Shown here: positions 17,382 through 26,027 of the stretch, piece after piece | How positions within the stretch are numbered: position 1 is the first letter of the stretch | Layout of the letters: each line of letters begins with the position of its first letter | NCBI RefSeq assembly: GCF_016653635.2 | Contig: NZ_CP067420.1 | Coordinates: 3,383,501 to 3,447,500, forward strand | Reading direction: 5' to 3' | DNA length: 64,000 bases | DNA from: Skermanella sp. TT6 | GTDB taxonomy: Bacteria > Pseudomonadota > Alphaproteobacteria > Azospirillales > Azospirillaceae | The notes under the pieces: model-generated | Databases searched by the model: none | The model's input: only the letters and a program-made list of their open reading frames with translations | Told to the model about the DNA's origin: nothing | Position numbers and translations under genes: made by a program

Positions 17382-17834
17382 TCAGGGGGCCGCGGGCGGG
17401 GCCTGCGGGATCTGGATGGCGCTGACCGGCGGCGGAACGTCGCCGCCCATCTGGGGAAGCGTCGGCGGCGCCTGCCGCGCCGGGGCGACCGGCGCCCGGG
17501 CCTCCAGGTCGGCGCCGGAGGCCAGGTCCTCGCCCCTCTCGACCTTCAGCCTGTCAAGCAGGGCCTGCCGCTCCGCCGGCTTGCTGAACGCGGTCGGCCG
17601 GGGCGGCACGCTGGCGAGGTTGGGCCAGGTCTTGTCCTCGTCGGTGGCGCGCCGGATCAGCCCCTGCTCCGCCCCCTCGGGCGGCAGGCCGGCGCCGCCG
17701 CCCAGCAGGTCGAGCACGGGGCTGTTGGCGCACCCGGCCGTGCCGGCCAGCAGGGCCGCGGCGGCCATGAGACGCCAGGCGGCCGGCCGGCGCGGGCGGG
17801 AATGCTGATGCTGGTTCGGGATTGGGCCGGTCAT
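17382..17834 (-). CDS. Probable lipoprotein, proline-rich
   Basis: A 150-residue protein with an arginine-rich start, a hydrophobic stretch and a lipobox LLAGTAGC, so it should be lipidated on Cys35 and held at the inner face of the outer membrane. The mature part has the segment TWPNLASVPPRP, seen in small envelope lipoproteins of Rhodospirillales, followed by a proline/alanine-rich tail. It lies 174 bases upstream of the alaC start and is transcribed in the same direction. Its function is not known. A structural or trafficking role in the envelope is possible. Confidence 0.75.
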   Translation of the reverse strand: MTGPIPNQHQHSRPRRPAAWRLMAAAALLAGTAGCANSPVLDLLGGGAGLPPEGAEQGLIRRATDEDKTWPNLASVPPRPTAFSKPAERQALLDRLKVERGEDLASGADLEARAPVAPARQAPPTLPQMGGDVPPPVSAIQIPQAPPAAP

Positions 17835-18095
17835 TTCGTCGCCATTTTATATTTTCTGTCACCCATTGCCGTCATAGTCTCCCATGGCGGAGGTTCCCGA
17901 GTTCCCCCGTGCGTCGTTTGGGCGCGGGCGGAATGCGCCGGAATCATACGCCGCAGTATCACGGCGCTGAAAAAATTACGCCGATGTTGTATCAAAGTGC
18001 GCGTTCCATCAAGCCCGGCATTCCGCGTTCGGCATTTCCACAGACAGCAGCGGCCGAACGCAAGATCATTTTAGAGTCGCAGAGGACCGAAGAAC

Positions 18096-19910
18096 ATGGC
18101 CGAAACGCATGGAGCCGAAACGCAAGGCTCCGACGTGAAGTTCCCCGATCCCGTCGAACTGAGCCGGGCGATGGCCCGGATCGCCGAGCACAGCCAGCAT
18201 CTGGTATCCGAGTTCCTGGCCCGGCAGGTCCATGACGGGAACCATGCCCCGTCGACCGATCCGCTGAACATCGGCCATGCCTTCATCGAGATGACCACGC
18301 GGATGATGGCCGACCCGGTCAAGCTGATGCAGGCCCAGATGTCGCTGTGGCAGGACTACATGACCCTGTGGCAGCGCACCACCCAGCGTTTCCTGGGCCA
18401 GGAAGCCGACCCGGTGATCCTGCCGGCCAAGGACGACCGCCGGTTCAAGGACAGCGCCTGGGACGAGAACACGCTGTTCGACTTCATCAAGCAGTCCTAC
18501 CTGCTGACCGCCCGTTTCATGCAGTCGAGCGTCCGCGGCGTCGACGGGCTGGACGACAAGACGGCCATGAAGGTCGATTTCTACACGCGCCAGTTCGTCG
18601 ACGCGATGGCGCCCAGCAACTTCGTCATGACCAACCCGGAGGTGCTGCGCGCGACCATGGAGTCCGGCGGCGAGAACCTGGTCAAGGGCCTGGAGCACCT
18701 GCTGGACGACCTGGAGCGCGGCAAGGGCCAGCTCAGCATCCGGATGACCGACTACGACGCCTTCCAGGTCGGCAGGAACATCGCCTCGACCCCGGGCAAG
18801 GTCGTCTACCAGAACGACCTGATGCAGCTGATCCAGTACAGCCCGACGACGGAGCAGGTGCTGCGCCGTCCGCTGCTGATCGTGCCGCCGTGGATCAACA
18901 AGTACTACATCCTCGACCTGCGCGCGAAAAACTCGTTCATCAAGTGGGCGGTCGACCAGGGGATCACCGTCTTCATGGTGTCCTGGGTCAACCCCGACGA
19001 GGAGCTGGCCGCCAAGAGCTTCGAGGACTACATGGTCGAGGGGCCGCTGGCCGCGCTCGACCAAATCCAGCTCGCGACCGGCGAGGCGGAAGTCAACGCC
19101 ATAGGATATTGCCTGGGCGGCACCCTGCTCGCCTCCACGCTGGCCTACATGGCGGCGAAGGGCGACGAGCGGATCACCAGCGCGACCTTCTTCACGACCA
19201 TGACCGACTTCTCCGAGGCCGGCGAGCTGTCCGTCTTCATCGACGAAGAGCAGCTCCAGATGCTCGAGGAGAAGATGAACGAGAAGGGCTACCTGGACGG
19301 CAGCACCATGGCGACCAGCTTCAACATGCTGCGCGCCAACGACCTGATCTGGTCCTTCGTGGTCAACAACTACCTGCTGGGCAAGGACCCGTTCCCGTTC
19401 GACCTGCTGTACTGGAACTCCGATTCCACCCGCATGCCGGCTCGGATGCACAGCTTCTACCTGCGCAACATGTACCAGAAGAACCTGCTGATCCAGCCGG
19501 GCGGCATCAGCCTCAAGGGCGAGCCGATCGACCTGCGGAAGATCAAGACGCCCGTCTTCATGCTGTCCACCCGCGAGGACCACATCGCGCCGTGGAAATC
19601 GACCTATGCCGGGACGCAGACCTTCTCCGGCCCGATCAAGTTCGTCCTGTCGGCCTCGGGCCACATCGCCGGCGTGGTCAACCCGCCCGCCGCGGAGAAA
19701 TACTGCTACTGGACCAACGCCAAGCTGCCCAAGGCCCCGGACGACTGGCTGGCGACCGCCAAGCAGAACCCGGGTTCCTGGTGGCCGGAATGGCAGCGTT
19801 GGCTGTCGAAGCATGGCGGCGGCAAGGTGGCGGCGCGGGTTCCCGGCGCGGGCGGACTGCCGGCGATCGAGGATGCCCCCGGTTCCTACGTCGCGGTCAG
19901 GATCACCTGA
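18096..19910 (+). CDS. phaC: Class I poly(3-hydroxyalkanoate) synthase PhaC
   Basis: Polymerises 3-hydroxyacyl-CoA into PHA storage granules. It is 604 residues, the size of class I enzymes. The lipase-like box GYCLGG carries the catalytic Cys339, with Asp495 (EDHIAPW) and His523 (SGHIAG) completing the triad. The conserved PHA-synthase segment YYILDLRAKNS and the substrate tunnel motif TYAG are present. It has its own upstream region (17835-18095). PhaA, PhaB and phasins are not in the window. Confidence 0.97.
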   Translation: MAETHGAETQGSDVKFPDPVELSRAMARIAEHSQHLVSEFLARQVHDGNHAPSTDPLNIGHAFIEMTTRMMADPVKLMQAQMSLWQDYMTLWQRTTQRFLGQEADPVILPAKDDRRFKDSAWDENTLFDFIKQSYLLTARFMQSSVRGVDGLDDKTAMKVDFYTRQFVDAMAPSNFVMTNPEVLRATMESGGENLVKGLEHLLDDLERGKGQLSIRMTDYDAFQVGRNIASTPGKVVYQNDLMQLIQYSPTTEQVLRRPLLIVPPWINKYYILDLRAKNSFIKWAVDQGITVFMVSWVNPDEELAAKSFEDYMVEGPLAALDQIQLATGEAEVNAIGYCLGGTLLASTLAYMAAKGDERITSATFFTTMTDFSEAGELSVFIDEEQLQMLEEKMNEKGYLDGSTMATSFNMLRANDLIWSFVVNNYLLGKDPFPFDLLYWNSDSTRMPARMHSFYLRNMYQKNLLIQPGGISLKGEPIDLRKIKTPVFMLSTREDHIAPWKSTYAGTQTFSGPIKFVLSASGHIAGVVNPPAAEKYCYWTNAKLPKAPDDWLATAKQNPGSWWPEWQRWLSKHGGGKVAARVPGAGGLPAIEDAPGSYVAVRIT

Positions 19911-19928
19911 GGAGAAGCCGGGCGGCGC

Positions 19929-19945
19929 GGGCGCAGCATGCGCCC
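19929..19945 (+). terminator. Possible terminator hairpin after phaC
   Basis: GGGCGCA (19929-19935) and TGCGCCC (19939-19945) form a seven-base stem with a three-base loop between the convergent ends of phaC and the gamma-carbonic anhydrase. There is no T-tract, so it is only a weak candidate. Confidence 0.35.
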
Positions 19946-19973
19946 CGCAGCGTCCCGGATGTCGCTGGGGCGG

Positions 19974-20492
19974 TCACGGCCGCCGGTAGCTGGCCGCCAG
20001 GTCGACATACTGACGGGCCGACCGCGGGAAGAAGGCGGTCTCCTCCGCCGTGACCTCGCGCATGAAGCGCGCGGGCGTTCCCGCCCAGAGCTCCCCCTTG
20101 CGGACCCGCTTGCCGGGAGTGAGCAAGGCGCCGGCGGCCACCATGCCGCCGGTCTCCACGTAGGAGCCGTCCATCAGGCAGGCCCTCATGCCGACGAAGC
20201 AGCCGCTCTCCAGGGTGCAGGCATGCAGCAGGGCCATGTGGCCGATGGTGATGTCGTCGCCGATATAGGTCCCCTGCCCCCTTGAGGCGACATGGATCAC
20301 CACGCCGTCCTGGATGTTGGTGCGCGCACCGATCCGGACGACATTGACGTCGCCCCGGACCACGCAGCCGAACCAGATCCCGGACTCCTCGCCGATCTCG
20401 ACGTCGCCGATCACCACCGCGGTATCCGCGATGAAGGCACTCTCGTGGATGGCAGGTGACTTGCCATGGTGCGGCATGATCAAGGCGGTCAT
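19974..20492 (-). CDS. Gamma-carbonic anhydrase-like hexapeptide protein
   Basis: A left-handed beta-helix protein of 172 residues made of hexapeptide repeats, in the YrdA/PaaY/gamma-carbonic anhydrase family. The three metal histidines are present at 67 (IHVAS), 85 and 90 (GHMALLH). The ATG at 20492 follows GGAAGAG. An upstream in-frame ATG at 20534 lacks conservation. Family members bind zinc or iron, and only some are active carbonic anhydrases. Others act on CoA thioesters. It is convergent with phaC. Confidence 0.9.
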   Translation of the reverse strand: MTALIMPHHGKSPAIHESAFIADTAVVIGDVEIGEESGIWFGCVVRGDVNVVRIGARTNIQDGVVIHVASRGQGTYIGDDITIGHMALLHACTLESGCFVGMRACLMDGSYVETGGMVAAGALLTPGKRVRKGELWAGTPARFMREVTAEETAFFPRSARQYVDLAASYRRP

Positions 20493-20535
20493 GGTCTCTT
20501 CCCCAGTCGCGGTCGTCCGTCGAAACGGCGACACT

Positions 20536-20736
20536 TAGAGCGGTCCCCGATCAGGTTGAGCCGCCTGGATAGCTGATCCGATGCGTTGCGCCAGGGGCGC
20601 AACCTACGATCGCCGGCCCGCATCATCTCCGCCCTGCATCGAGCCGTAGGGTGCGCCCATGGCGCAACACGGTGCGGCGAGTGGAGCGGCCGGCTACGGG
20701 GACCGCAGCGGACCGACCTGATCGGGTACAGCTCTA
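20536..20736. repeat. Nested inverted-repeat element (MITE/RPE-like)
   Basis: A 201-base element. Its outer ends (20536-20557 and 20715-20736) match in inverted orientation at 19 of 22 positions, starting TAGAGC and containing CCCGATCAGGT. Inside, a second inverted pair (20585-20607 and 20646-20668) matches at 21 of 23 positions. Both inner copies contain the small dyad GTTGCGCC..GGCGCAAC. No protein is encoded and no clear target duplication is visible. It resembles non-autonomous palindromic elements dispersed in alphaproteobacterial genomes. It lies between an unknown gene and the gamma-carbonic anhydrase promoter. Confidence 0.75.
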
Positions 20737-20789
20737 GCCGTCCCGCCGGGAATAACCAAGCCCTGGATGAAGGATCACCGGTCTGCCGG

Positions 20790-21629
20790 TCAGCGGACGA
20801 ACTGGCCGTAATGGTTCGCCATCATCTGGGACAGCATCTGCTGGCGGACCTTCGGATCCCTGCTCATCAGCGCCGCCGTGGGATCGGAGGGGGCCGACTG
20901 GCTCGCCGTCGAGACGGAGGACTTGCCGCCCTGCATCTGCGCCCTCAGCTCGTCCAGCGGACCGCTGTCGCCATTGCGGAAGGCCTTCAGGGCATCCGAC
21001 GTCTGCTGCACCTTGGACAGCGCGGTCCGGGCCTTTTCCAGGGCGGCCGACCCGGCGCTCGACGCGTCGGCCGGCAGCTGGCCCGTGGTCGAATAGGCGC
21101 CGTTGACCAGTCCGGAAGCGACCTCCTTCGCCGACAGCCCGACCGTCTTCCCCTGGTAGTCGAGCACGGTCGTGTCGGACGACGAGACCTTCTTGTCCCG
21201 CACGAGCCCGACCTCGATGCCGATCGAACGCACGCTCGAAGAGAGTCCGTAATTGGTATTGACCGAGCCGACACGGATCTCGACGCCCTTCACATCCTTG
21301 GAGGATGCCGCCTTGTCGATCTGGGACGACAGGGACTTCAGCGACTCCTCCGTCGCCTGGGCGCGCTGGTCCTTGTCCTTGTAGATCCCGCCCAGCACGT
21401 CGTTCAGCTTGGTCCGCAACTGGTCACGCAAGCTGTCGGCGGTACGCGGCTTGGCCTGGTCGAACTCCAGCTTGACGGCCCCCGCGGCACCGCTGGACCG
21501 GGTCGTCGGCGACGCCTTCTCCGAAGCCACCGTGGTCGCAGCCGAAGCGTTGGTCGTGGCCGCTGTCCTGGCGGTGCTGGTCGCCCCCGTCGTCGGGTAG
21601 GCGGACAGGAAGCTGGATATCGTCACCAT
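20790..21629 (-). CDS. Hypothetical protein, Ser/Thr/Ala-rich N-terminus
   Basis: I do not recognise this 279-residue protein. The start is well supported by AAAGGAG nine bases before the ATG. There is no signal peptide or membrane helix. Residues 14-50 are a low-complexity alanine/serine/threonine stretch, likely disordered. The rest is charged with probable helices (SLRDQLRTKLNDVL, SLKSLSSQIDKA, ALEKARTALSKVQQ). The pattern of a flexible start with coiled segments resembles secreted or surface-assembly proteins without a signal peptide, but that is a guess. It is followed by the inverted-repeat element. Confidence 0.7.
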   Translation of the reverse strand: MVTISSFLSAYPTTGATSTARTAATTNASAATTVASEKASPTTRSSGAAGAVKLEFDQAKPRTADSLRDQLRTKLNDVLGGIYKDKDQRAQATEESLKSLSSQIDKAASSKDVKGVEIRVGSVNTNYGLSSSVRSIGIEVGLVRDKKVSSSDTTVLDYQGKTVGLSAKEVASGLVNGAYSTTGQLPADASSAGSAALEKARTALSKVQQTSDALKAFRNGDSGPLDELRAQMQGGKSSVSTASQSAPSDPTAALMSRDPKVRQQMLSQMMANHYGQFVR

Positions 21630-21760
21630 GGATGCAACTCCTTTCTGGAGCCCTCTCCTCCGCCGGCGGAAGGCTATCCAGGGGGCGGAAGCTCACATAC
21701 CCCGAAATCGTAGCACAGGAACATGCCGCAGGGTAGGAAAACAACCGCGGCGCCATGCGC

Positions 21761-22096
21761 CTATTTGCGCCGCCAGTCGCCCGACGGCGTCATGACGTAC
21801 TGTCCGGCGGGCGTCCGCTCGATCAGCTGGCGGCCGGCCACAGCCTGCACGCTCTCGACCGACGCCCCGTTGGTCCGGGCCACCTGGGCGTACCGGTCGA
21901 GCCGCTGGGCATTGATCCGGTCCACCAGGGCGCGGATGTCGGCGGGAACGGTTCCGGCGACGAAGCCTACCAGCCCGTCGGGCCGTTCGCCGACCAGTCC
22001 CGCCTGCTTGGCCTGGTCCAGGGGAGCCTGCGCCACCGCCGGAACCGCGGCCCCGGTCCCCAGGGCCAGCGCGGCCACGATCAACAAGCGTCTCAT
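21761..22096 (-). CDS. ydbL: YdbL-family periplasmic protein (DUF1318)
   Basis: A 111-residue exported protein with a signal peptide (MRRLLIVAALALGTGAAVPAVA) and the DUF1318 body, including DIRALVDRINAQR and a C-terminal YVMTPSGDWRRK. In Escherichia coli YdbL is the periplasmic partner of the YdbH-YnbE bridge, which supports lipid homeostasis of the outer membrane. Its ATG shares a base with the ynbE stop codon (TAATG). The three genes here keep the order ydbH-ynbE-ydbL. Confidence 0.88.
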   Translation of the reverse strand: MRRLLIVAALALGTGAAVPAVAQAPLDQAKQAGLVGERPDGLVGFVAGTVPADIRALVDRINAQRLDRYAQVARTNGASVESVQAVAGRQLIERTPAGQYVMTPSGDWRRK

Positions 22097-22377
22097 TACG
22101 TACCGCTCCCCTTTCTGCCGGCACCCTGTCCGCCGCTCCGCGGCGCGCTGCCGGACGGCAATCCGAAGAGTTCGGGATCGTCGGCGAATACCTGCTCCAG
22201 GTCGCGCTCGACCCTGATCCGGACTTCCTGTTCGATACGGATGTTCAGGTTGATCTCGATCGGCTTGTCGGGAGCCTCGACCTTGACCGTCGGGCTGCAT
22301 GCCGCCAGCACCGGGGCGAGGCCGGCCAGCGCCGTTCCGAGAAGCAGGCGCCGGCGCGCGATCGGGATGTGCGTCAT
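22096..22377 (-). CDS. ynbE: YnbE-family outer-membrane lipoprotein
   Basis: A 93-residue lipoprotein: an RRR start, a hydrophobic segment and lipobox LAAC. The mature part has the YnbE signature VEAPDKPIEINLNIRIEQEV, a beta-strand-forming segment that in E. coli extends the YdbH beta-groove to the outer membrane. The C-terminal glycine-rich tail is longer than in E. coli. It overlaps ydbH (ATGA) and ydbL (TAATG), which fits the tight stoichiometry expected for a bridge complex. Confidence 0.88.
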   Translation of the reverse strand: MTHIPIARRRLLLGTALAGLAPVLAACSPTVKVEAPDKPIEINLNIRIEQEVRIRVERDLEQVFADDPELFGLPSGSAPRSGGQGAGRKGSGT

Positions 22378-24230
22378 TTGTCCTGGGCCTGGAATTCCTG
22401 GATCCGGTCGCGTACCGCTTCCGGGATCCGATAGGTTGTGATGCCGCGCCGCAGGATCGTGTCGAGCGCGCCGTCGACATTAAGATTAAGCGCCACCGGA
22501 TATCCATCATAGAAATCGGGATTGGACCCGCGGATCGCGAAACCGATCGCCATCTCGCCGCCCGCCGTCCCGTTCACCGCCAGTTCGATCGATTCGTACC
22601 GGAAGTCGGTCAGCGCCTGGAGCAGCATGTCGGTGCTGCTGCCGGGATCGCCCTTCAGGAAGGACGGGGGCGCCTCCGGATCGTAACGGAGGGTGCCGGG
22701 GCCCATGGTCTCCAGCTTGCCGTCCGCGACGGTGACGGAGTCCGGGCCGATCCGAACAGGGAGGCGTCCGCCCAGGGTGCCCGTGGCCGACAGCCCCTCG
22801 ACCGCCGCGACCGAGAGAAGCCTCTGAAGGTCGATTCCCGTCGCTTCCAGCTCGATCGTCCGCTCCTCGCCTCCCGGCTTGAAATCCCCGGGCCCGAGAT
22901 CGAACGGAAGCGCCCTCACGATCCCGCCGGCCCACTGCCATTGGGCCCGGGCGACCGAAAGCCTGTCCGCCGCGCCTCCGAAATCCACCACGGCGTTCGT
23001 CAGGGGCAGGCCGACATCCATCAGGGCGACCGACAGGATCTGCCCCGGCGGGAGGCGAATCGGGGCCAGGCTGTCCGCCGTCAGGACCGCGTTGATACCC
23101 TGCGCCGTGACGCCGCCGGCCCCGACCGCCGCGTCCTCGATCAGGATCGATGCGCTTCCCTTGCCGCTCCCCTCCCCCCAGGCGAACCGGCCGTCCATAC
23201 CGAAGGTGCCGCTGGCGGTCTCGACCCAATCGCCCAGGAGGGGGAACAGGCCGGTGAGTCCCGGCCCATCGGGCGCGAACCGGACGGGCGGGATCCTCAC
23301 CTCGGCCGACCCCGCCCCGGCGGCCATGTCCTGCTCGCCCGAGATGGCGATGGCGACCGCGCCGCCGGCATCCGCCAGCCGCGCATCGAAGCGTACCGTC
23401 GCCAAGGGATCCCCCTCCGCATGGCCCTTCGCCCGAAGCGGCGCCACCAGCGGCTTCGGGCGGTCATGGCGGATCGTCGCGATGGCGTAATCCGCCGTGA
23501 GGGGCCGTCCCTTCGCGGGATCGAAACTCGCCTTGCCGGACAGGCCCTCGCCGACGACGCCCTGCCGGGGAAGCGAGATCGTCCCCTGCCGCCATGCGAC
23601 GTCGATGCCCGTGGGAGCCCCGGTCGCCGCCAGGGCCGCATCGACCACCATGGCGGGGGATCGTCCGGCCACCGGCACCCCCTGCACGGTCAGCCTGAGC
23701 GGCGCGGGCCTGACCGCGAACGCCAGCACCGTGCCTTCGGCCAGGCTATAGTCGAGGAAGCCCTTGCCGGGCACCGCCTCCAGGCACAGCGACTTCGGTT
23801 CGCTCACCCTCACCGGTCCGGCGGCGGCCCCGGAGGCGGTCAGCGTGACGCATCCGTCGGGGACATAGCTCCACCGCCCGTCCTCCGACCGGATCGTCCC
23901 GGCGGTACGCAAGGCCGCATCCTTCACCTCGACCCCGTCCGGCATCAGCCCGGAAAGCGGCATATCCAAGTCCAGCCGGCCGCCGATCCCCGCGGCGAAG
24001 GAATAGGCCAGCTCGATCCGGCCGATCCGCCGCTCCCGCGCCGCGTCGTTCCAGACATCGATGTCGGTGCCGGACAGGTCCATCCGCACGACGTCGACCC
24101 GAGCGTCCGGCCAGCCGGAGTCGCGGAGCATCCGCTCGCCCTGCCATTCGACCAGGGACGGCAGGCCCAGCAGCCCGGCCCCGACCACGGCGACCAGGGC
24201 CGGAAAAATCCATGTCCAGCGACGCGCCAT
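22374..24230 (-). CDS. ydbH: YdbH-family intermembrane bridge protein (AsmA-like/DUF748-type)
   Basis: A long inner-membrane-anchored periplasmic protein, 618 residues, with one N-terminal helix (about 5-25) followed by repetitive beta structure and the C-terminal YdbH domain (NGTAGGEMAIGFAIRGSNPDFYDGYP). The family belongs to the TamB/YhdP/YdbH group of bridge-like proteins that carry phospholipid between membranes. I use the ATG at 24230 because GGAGG precedes it. An earlier in-frame ATG at 24305 lies in the glpD control region. Its start is 81 bases from the first GlpR-type site. Confidence 0.88.
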   Translation of the reverse strand: MARRWTWIFPALVAVVGAGLLGLPSLVEWQGERMLRDSGWPDARVDVVRMDLSGTDIDVWNDAARERRIGRIELAYSFAAGIGGRLDLDMPLSGLMPDGVEVKDAALRTAGTIRSEDGRWSYVPDGCVTLTASGAAAGPVRVSEPKSLCLEAVPGKGFLDYSLAEGTVLAFAVRPAPLRLTVQGVPVAGRSPAMVVDAALAATGAPTGIDVAWRQGTISLPRQGVVGEGLSGKASFDPAKGRPLTADYAIATIRHDRPKPLVAPLRAKGHAEGDPLATVRFDARLADAGGAVAIAISGEQDMAAGAGSAEVRIPPVRFAPDGPGLTGLFPLLGDWVETASGTFGMDGRFAWGEGSGKGSASILIEDAAVGAGGVTAQGINAVLTADSLAPIRLPPGQILSVALMDVGLPLTNAVVDFGGAADRLSVARAQWQWAGGIVRALPFDLGPGDFKPGGEERTIELEATGIDLQRLLSVAAVEGLSATGTLGGRLPVRIGPDSVTVADGKLETMGPGTLRYDPEAPPSFLKGDPGSSTDMLLQALTDFRYESIELAVNGTAGGEMAIGFAIRGSNPDFYDGYPVALNLNVDGALDTILRRGITTYRIPEAVRDRIQEFQAQDK

Positions 24231-24311
24231 CGCGTCCCTACCTCCCGCTCGACGATATGTTTCGCCCACGGAAGCTAGCACTCCGTCGTGGCAGAAAAAG
24301 GACATTCGGGA

Positions 24312-24361
24312 ATGTTCGTTTGCGAAAATACAAAACGGGCATTATGTTCGTTTTCGAACAT
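24312..24361. promoter_or_regulatory. Two GlpR-type operators
   Basis: ATGTTCGTTTTCGAACAT at 24344-24361 is a perfect 18-base palindrome that matches the E. coli GlpR consensus (ATGTTCGWWWWCGAACAT). A second copy at 24312-24329 (ATGTTCG-TTTG-CGAAAAT) differs at one base of the right arm. Their centres are 32 bases apart, about three helical turns, so repressor dimers could sit on one face. They lie upstream of glpD and downstream of nothing else except the divergent ydbH start. Confidence 0.8.
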
Positions 24362-24387
24362 ACCGAGGGGCTTTTCGGAGGATGGAG

Positions 24388-25929
24388 ATGGATCGGCAGG
24401 ATACGGCGGTGGATCTTCTGGTGATCGGCGGCGGCATCAACGGCGCGGGCATCGCGCGCGACGCGGCCGGTCGCGGACTTTCCGTGATCCTGTGCGAACA
24501 GGCCGACCTCGCCAGCGCCACCTCCTCCTCCAGCAGCAAGCTGATCCATGGCGGACTGCGCTATCTCGAACAGTACGAGTTCCGCCTGGTCCGCGAGGCC
24601 CTGGCGGAACGCGAGGTGCTCCTGCGGATCGCCCCCCACATCATCTGGCCGATGCGGTTCGTGCTGCCGCACAACCGGCTGCTCCGCCCGGCCTGGATGA
24701 TCAGGCTGGGCCTGTTCCTCTACGACCATATCGGGGGACGGCGCAGCCTGCCGGGCACCAGGAGCCTGGATTTCCGGACCGACCGGGCGGAGGGCGCGCC
24801 GCTGAAGCCGGAGCTGGCCCGCGGGTTCGCCTATTCCGACTGCTGGGTCGAGGACAGCCGTCTGGTCGTGCTCAACGCCATGGATGCCCGCGCGCGCGGC
24901 GCGGAGATCCTGCCGCGCACCCGCTGCGTCGAGGCGCGGCGCGAGGGCGACCGCTGGACCGCGCGGCTGAAGGACCTGGCGACCGGCGCCGAGCGGGTGG
25001 TCACCGCGCGGATCCTGGTCAACGCCGCCGGCCCCTGGGTCGAGCGCTTCCTGCACGGGATCGCCGGCCAGAAGGGCAGCGCCCACATGCGGCTGGTCAA
25101 GGGCAGCCACATCGTGGTTCCCCGCCTGTACGAGGGCGACCACGCCTACATCCTCCAGAACACCGACCGCAGGGTGATCTTCGCGATTCCCTACGAGCAC
25201 CGCTTCACGCTGATCGGCACCACCGACATCCCGTTCCAGGGTGACGCCTCGGACGTCCGGATCGATCCGGAGGAGACCGCCTACCTGTGCGCTGCGGTGA
25301 ACCGCTATTTCCGGACGGAGATCGGGCCGCAGGACGTCGTCCGGAGCTATTCCGGCGTCCGCCCGCTCTATGACGACGACAGCGCCGCGAACCCGTCCAC
25401 CGTCACGCGCGACTACGTCTTCGACCTGTCGGGCGATGCGGGCGAAGCGCCGCTGCTGTCGATCTACGGCGGCAAGATCACCACGTACCGGCGGCTGGCC
25501 GAGCATGCCATGGACAAGCTGGCGGGCTTCATCCCTGGCCTGGCGCCGTCCTGGACCGCGACGGCCCCGCTGCCCGGCGGCGACATGCCGGACGCGCGGT
25601 TCGACCCCTTCGCCGCCGCCTTCAAGGCCCGGCGTCCCTGGCTGCCCGCCGCGGTGGCGCAGCGGCTCTGCCGGCTCTACGGCACCATGGCCGAGGAGAT
25701 CGTCGGCGCTGCCGCCTCGCTCCAGGACATGGGCGCCGATTTCGGCGGCGGCCTGTACGAGCGCGAGGCCGCCTGGCTGGTCGAGCGGGAATGGGCGCGC
25801 ACCGCCGACGACATCCTGTGGCGCCGGACCAAGCTGGGCCTCCATGTCCCGGCCGAAGGCGCCGAACGCCTCGCCGACTGGCTCGCCCAACGGCTCGGCG
25901 GGTCCAAATCCCTGGCGCAGGCGAGCTGA
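24388..25929 (+). CDS. glpD: Glycerol-3-phosphate dehydrogenase (FAD-dependent, GlpD)
   Basis: Oxidises glycerol-3-phosphate to dihydroxyacetone phosphate at the inner membrane, passing electrons to quinone. It has 513 residues with the FAD-binding VIGGGINGAGIARDAAGRG near the start, then SSKLIHGGLRYLE and the GTTDIPF segment. I chose the ATG at 24388 because CGGAGG lies six bases before it. An ATG at 24382 is only one base from that site. Two GlpR-type operators overlap its promoter region. glpF, glpK and glpR are not in the window. Confidence 0.96.
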   Translation: MDRQDTAVDLLVIGGGINGAGIARDAAGRGLSVILCEQADLASATSSSSSKLIHGGLRYLEQYEFRLVREALAEREVLLRIAPHIIWPMRFVLPHNRLLRPAWMIRLGLFLYDHIGGRRSLPGTRSLDFRTDRAEGAPLKPELARGFAYSDCWVEDSRLVVLNAMDARARGAEILPRTRCVEARREGDRWTARLKDLATGAERVVTARILVNAAGPWVERFLHGIAGQKGSAHMRLVKGSHIVVPRLYEGDHAYILQNTDRRVIFAIPYEHRFTLIGTTDIPFQGDASDVRIDPEETAYLCAAVNRYFRTEIGPQDVVRSYSGVRPLYDDDSAANPSTVTRDYVFDLSGDAGEAPLLSIYGGKITTYRRLAEHAMDKLAGFIPGLAPSWTATAPLPGGDMPDARFDPFAAAFKARRPWLPAAVAQRLCRLYGTMAEEIVGAAASLQDMGADFGGGLYEREAAWLVEREWARTADDILWRRTKLGLHVPAEGAERLADWLAQRLGGSKSLAQAS

Positions 25930-26027
25930 CGGCCGCCCCCGATCGGGTGTTCGCGAGGCACGGCTTTCTTCCCGCCACCGCTTCCACTATGGTCCCCGCG
26001 TCACCGACCTGCACTGTGGAAGCAACG

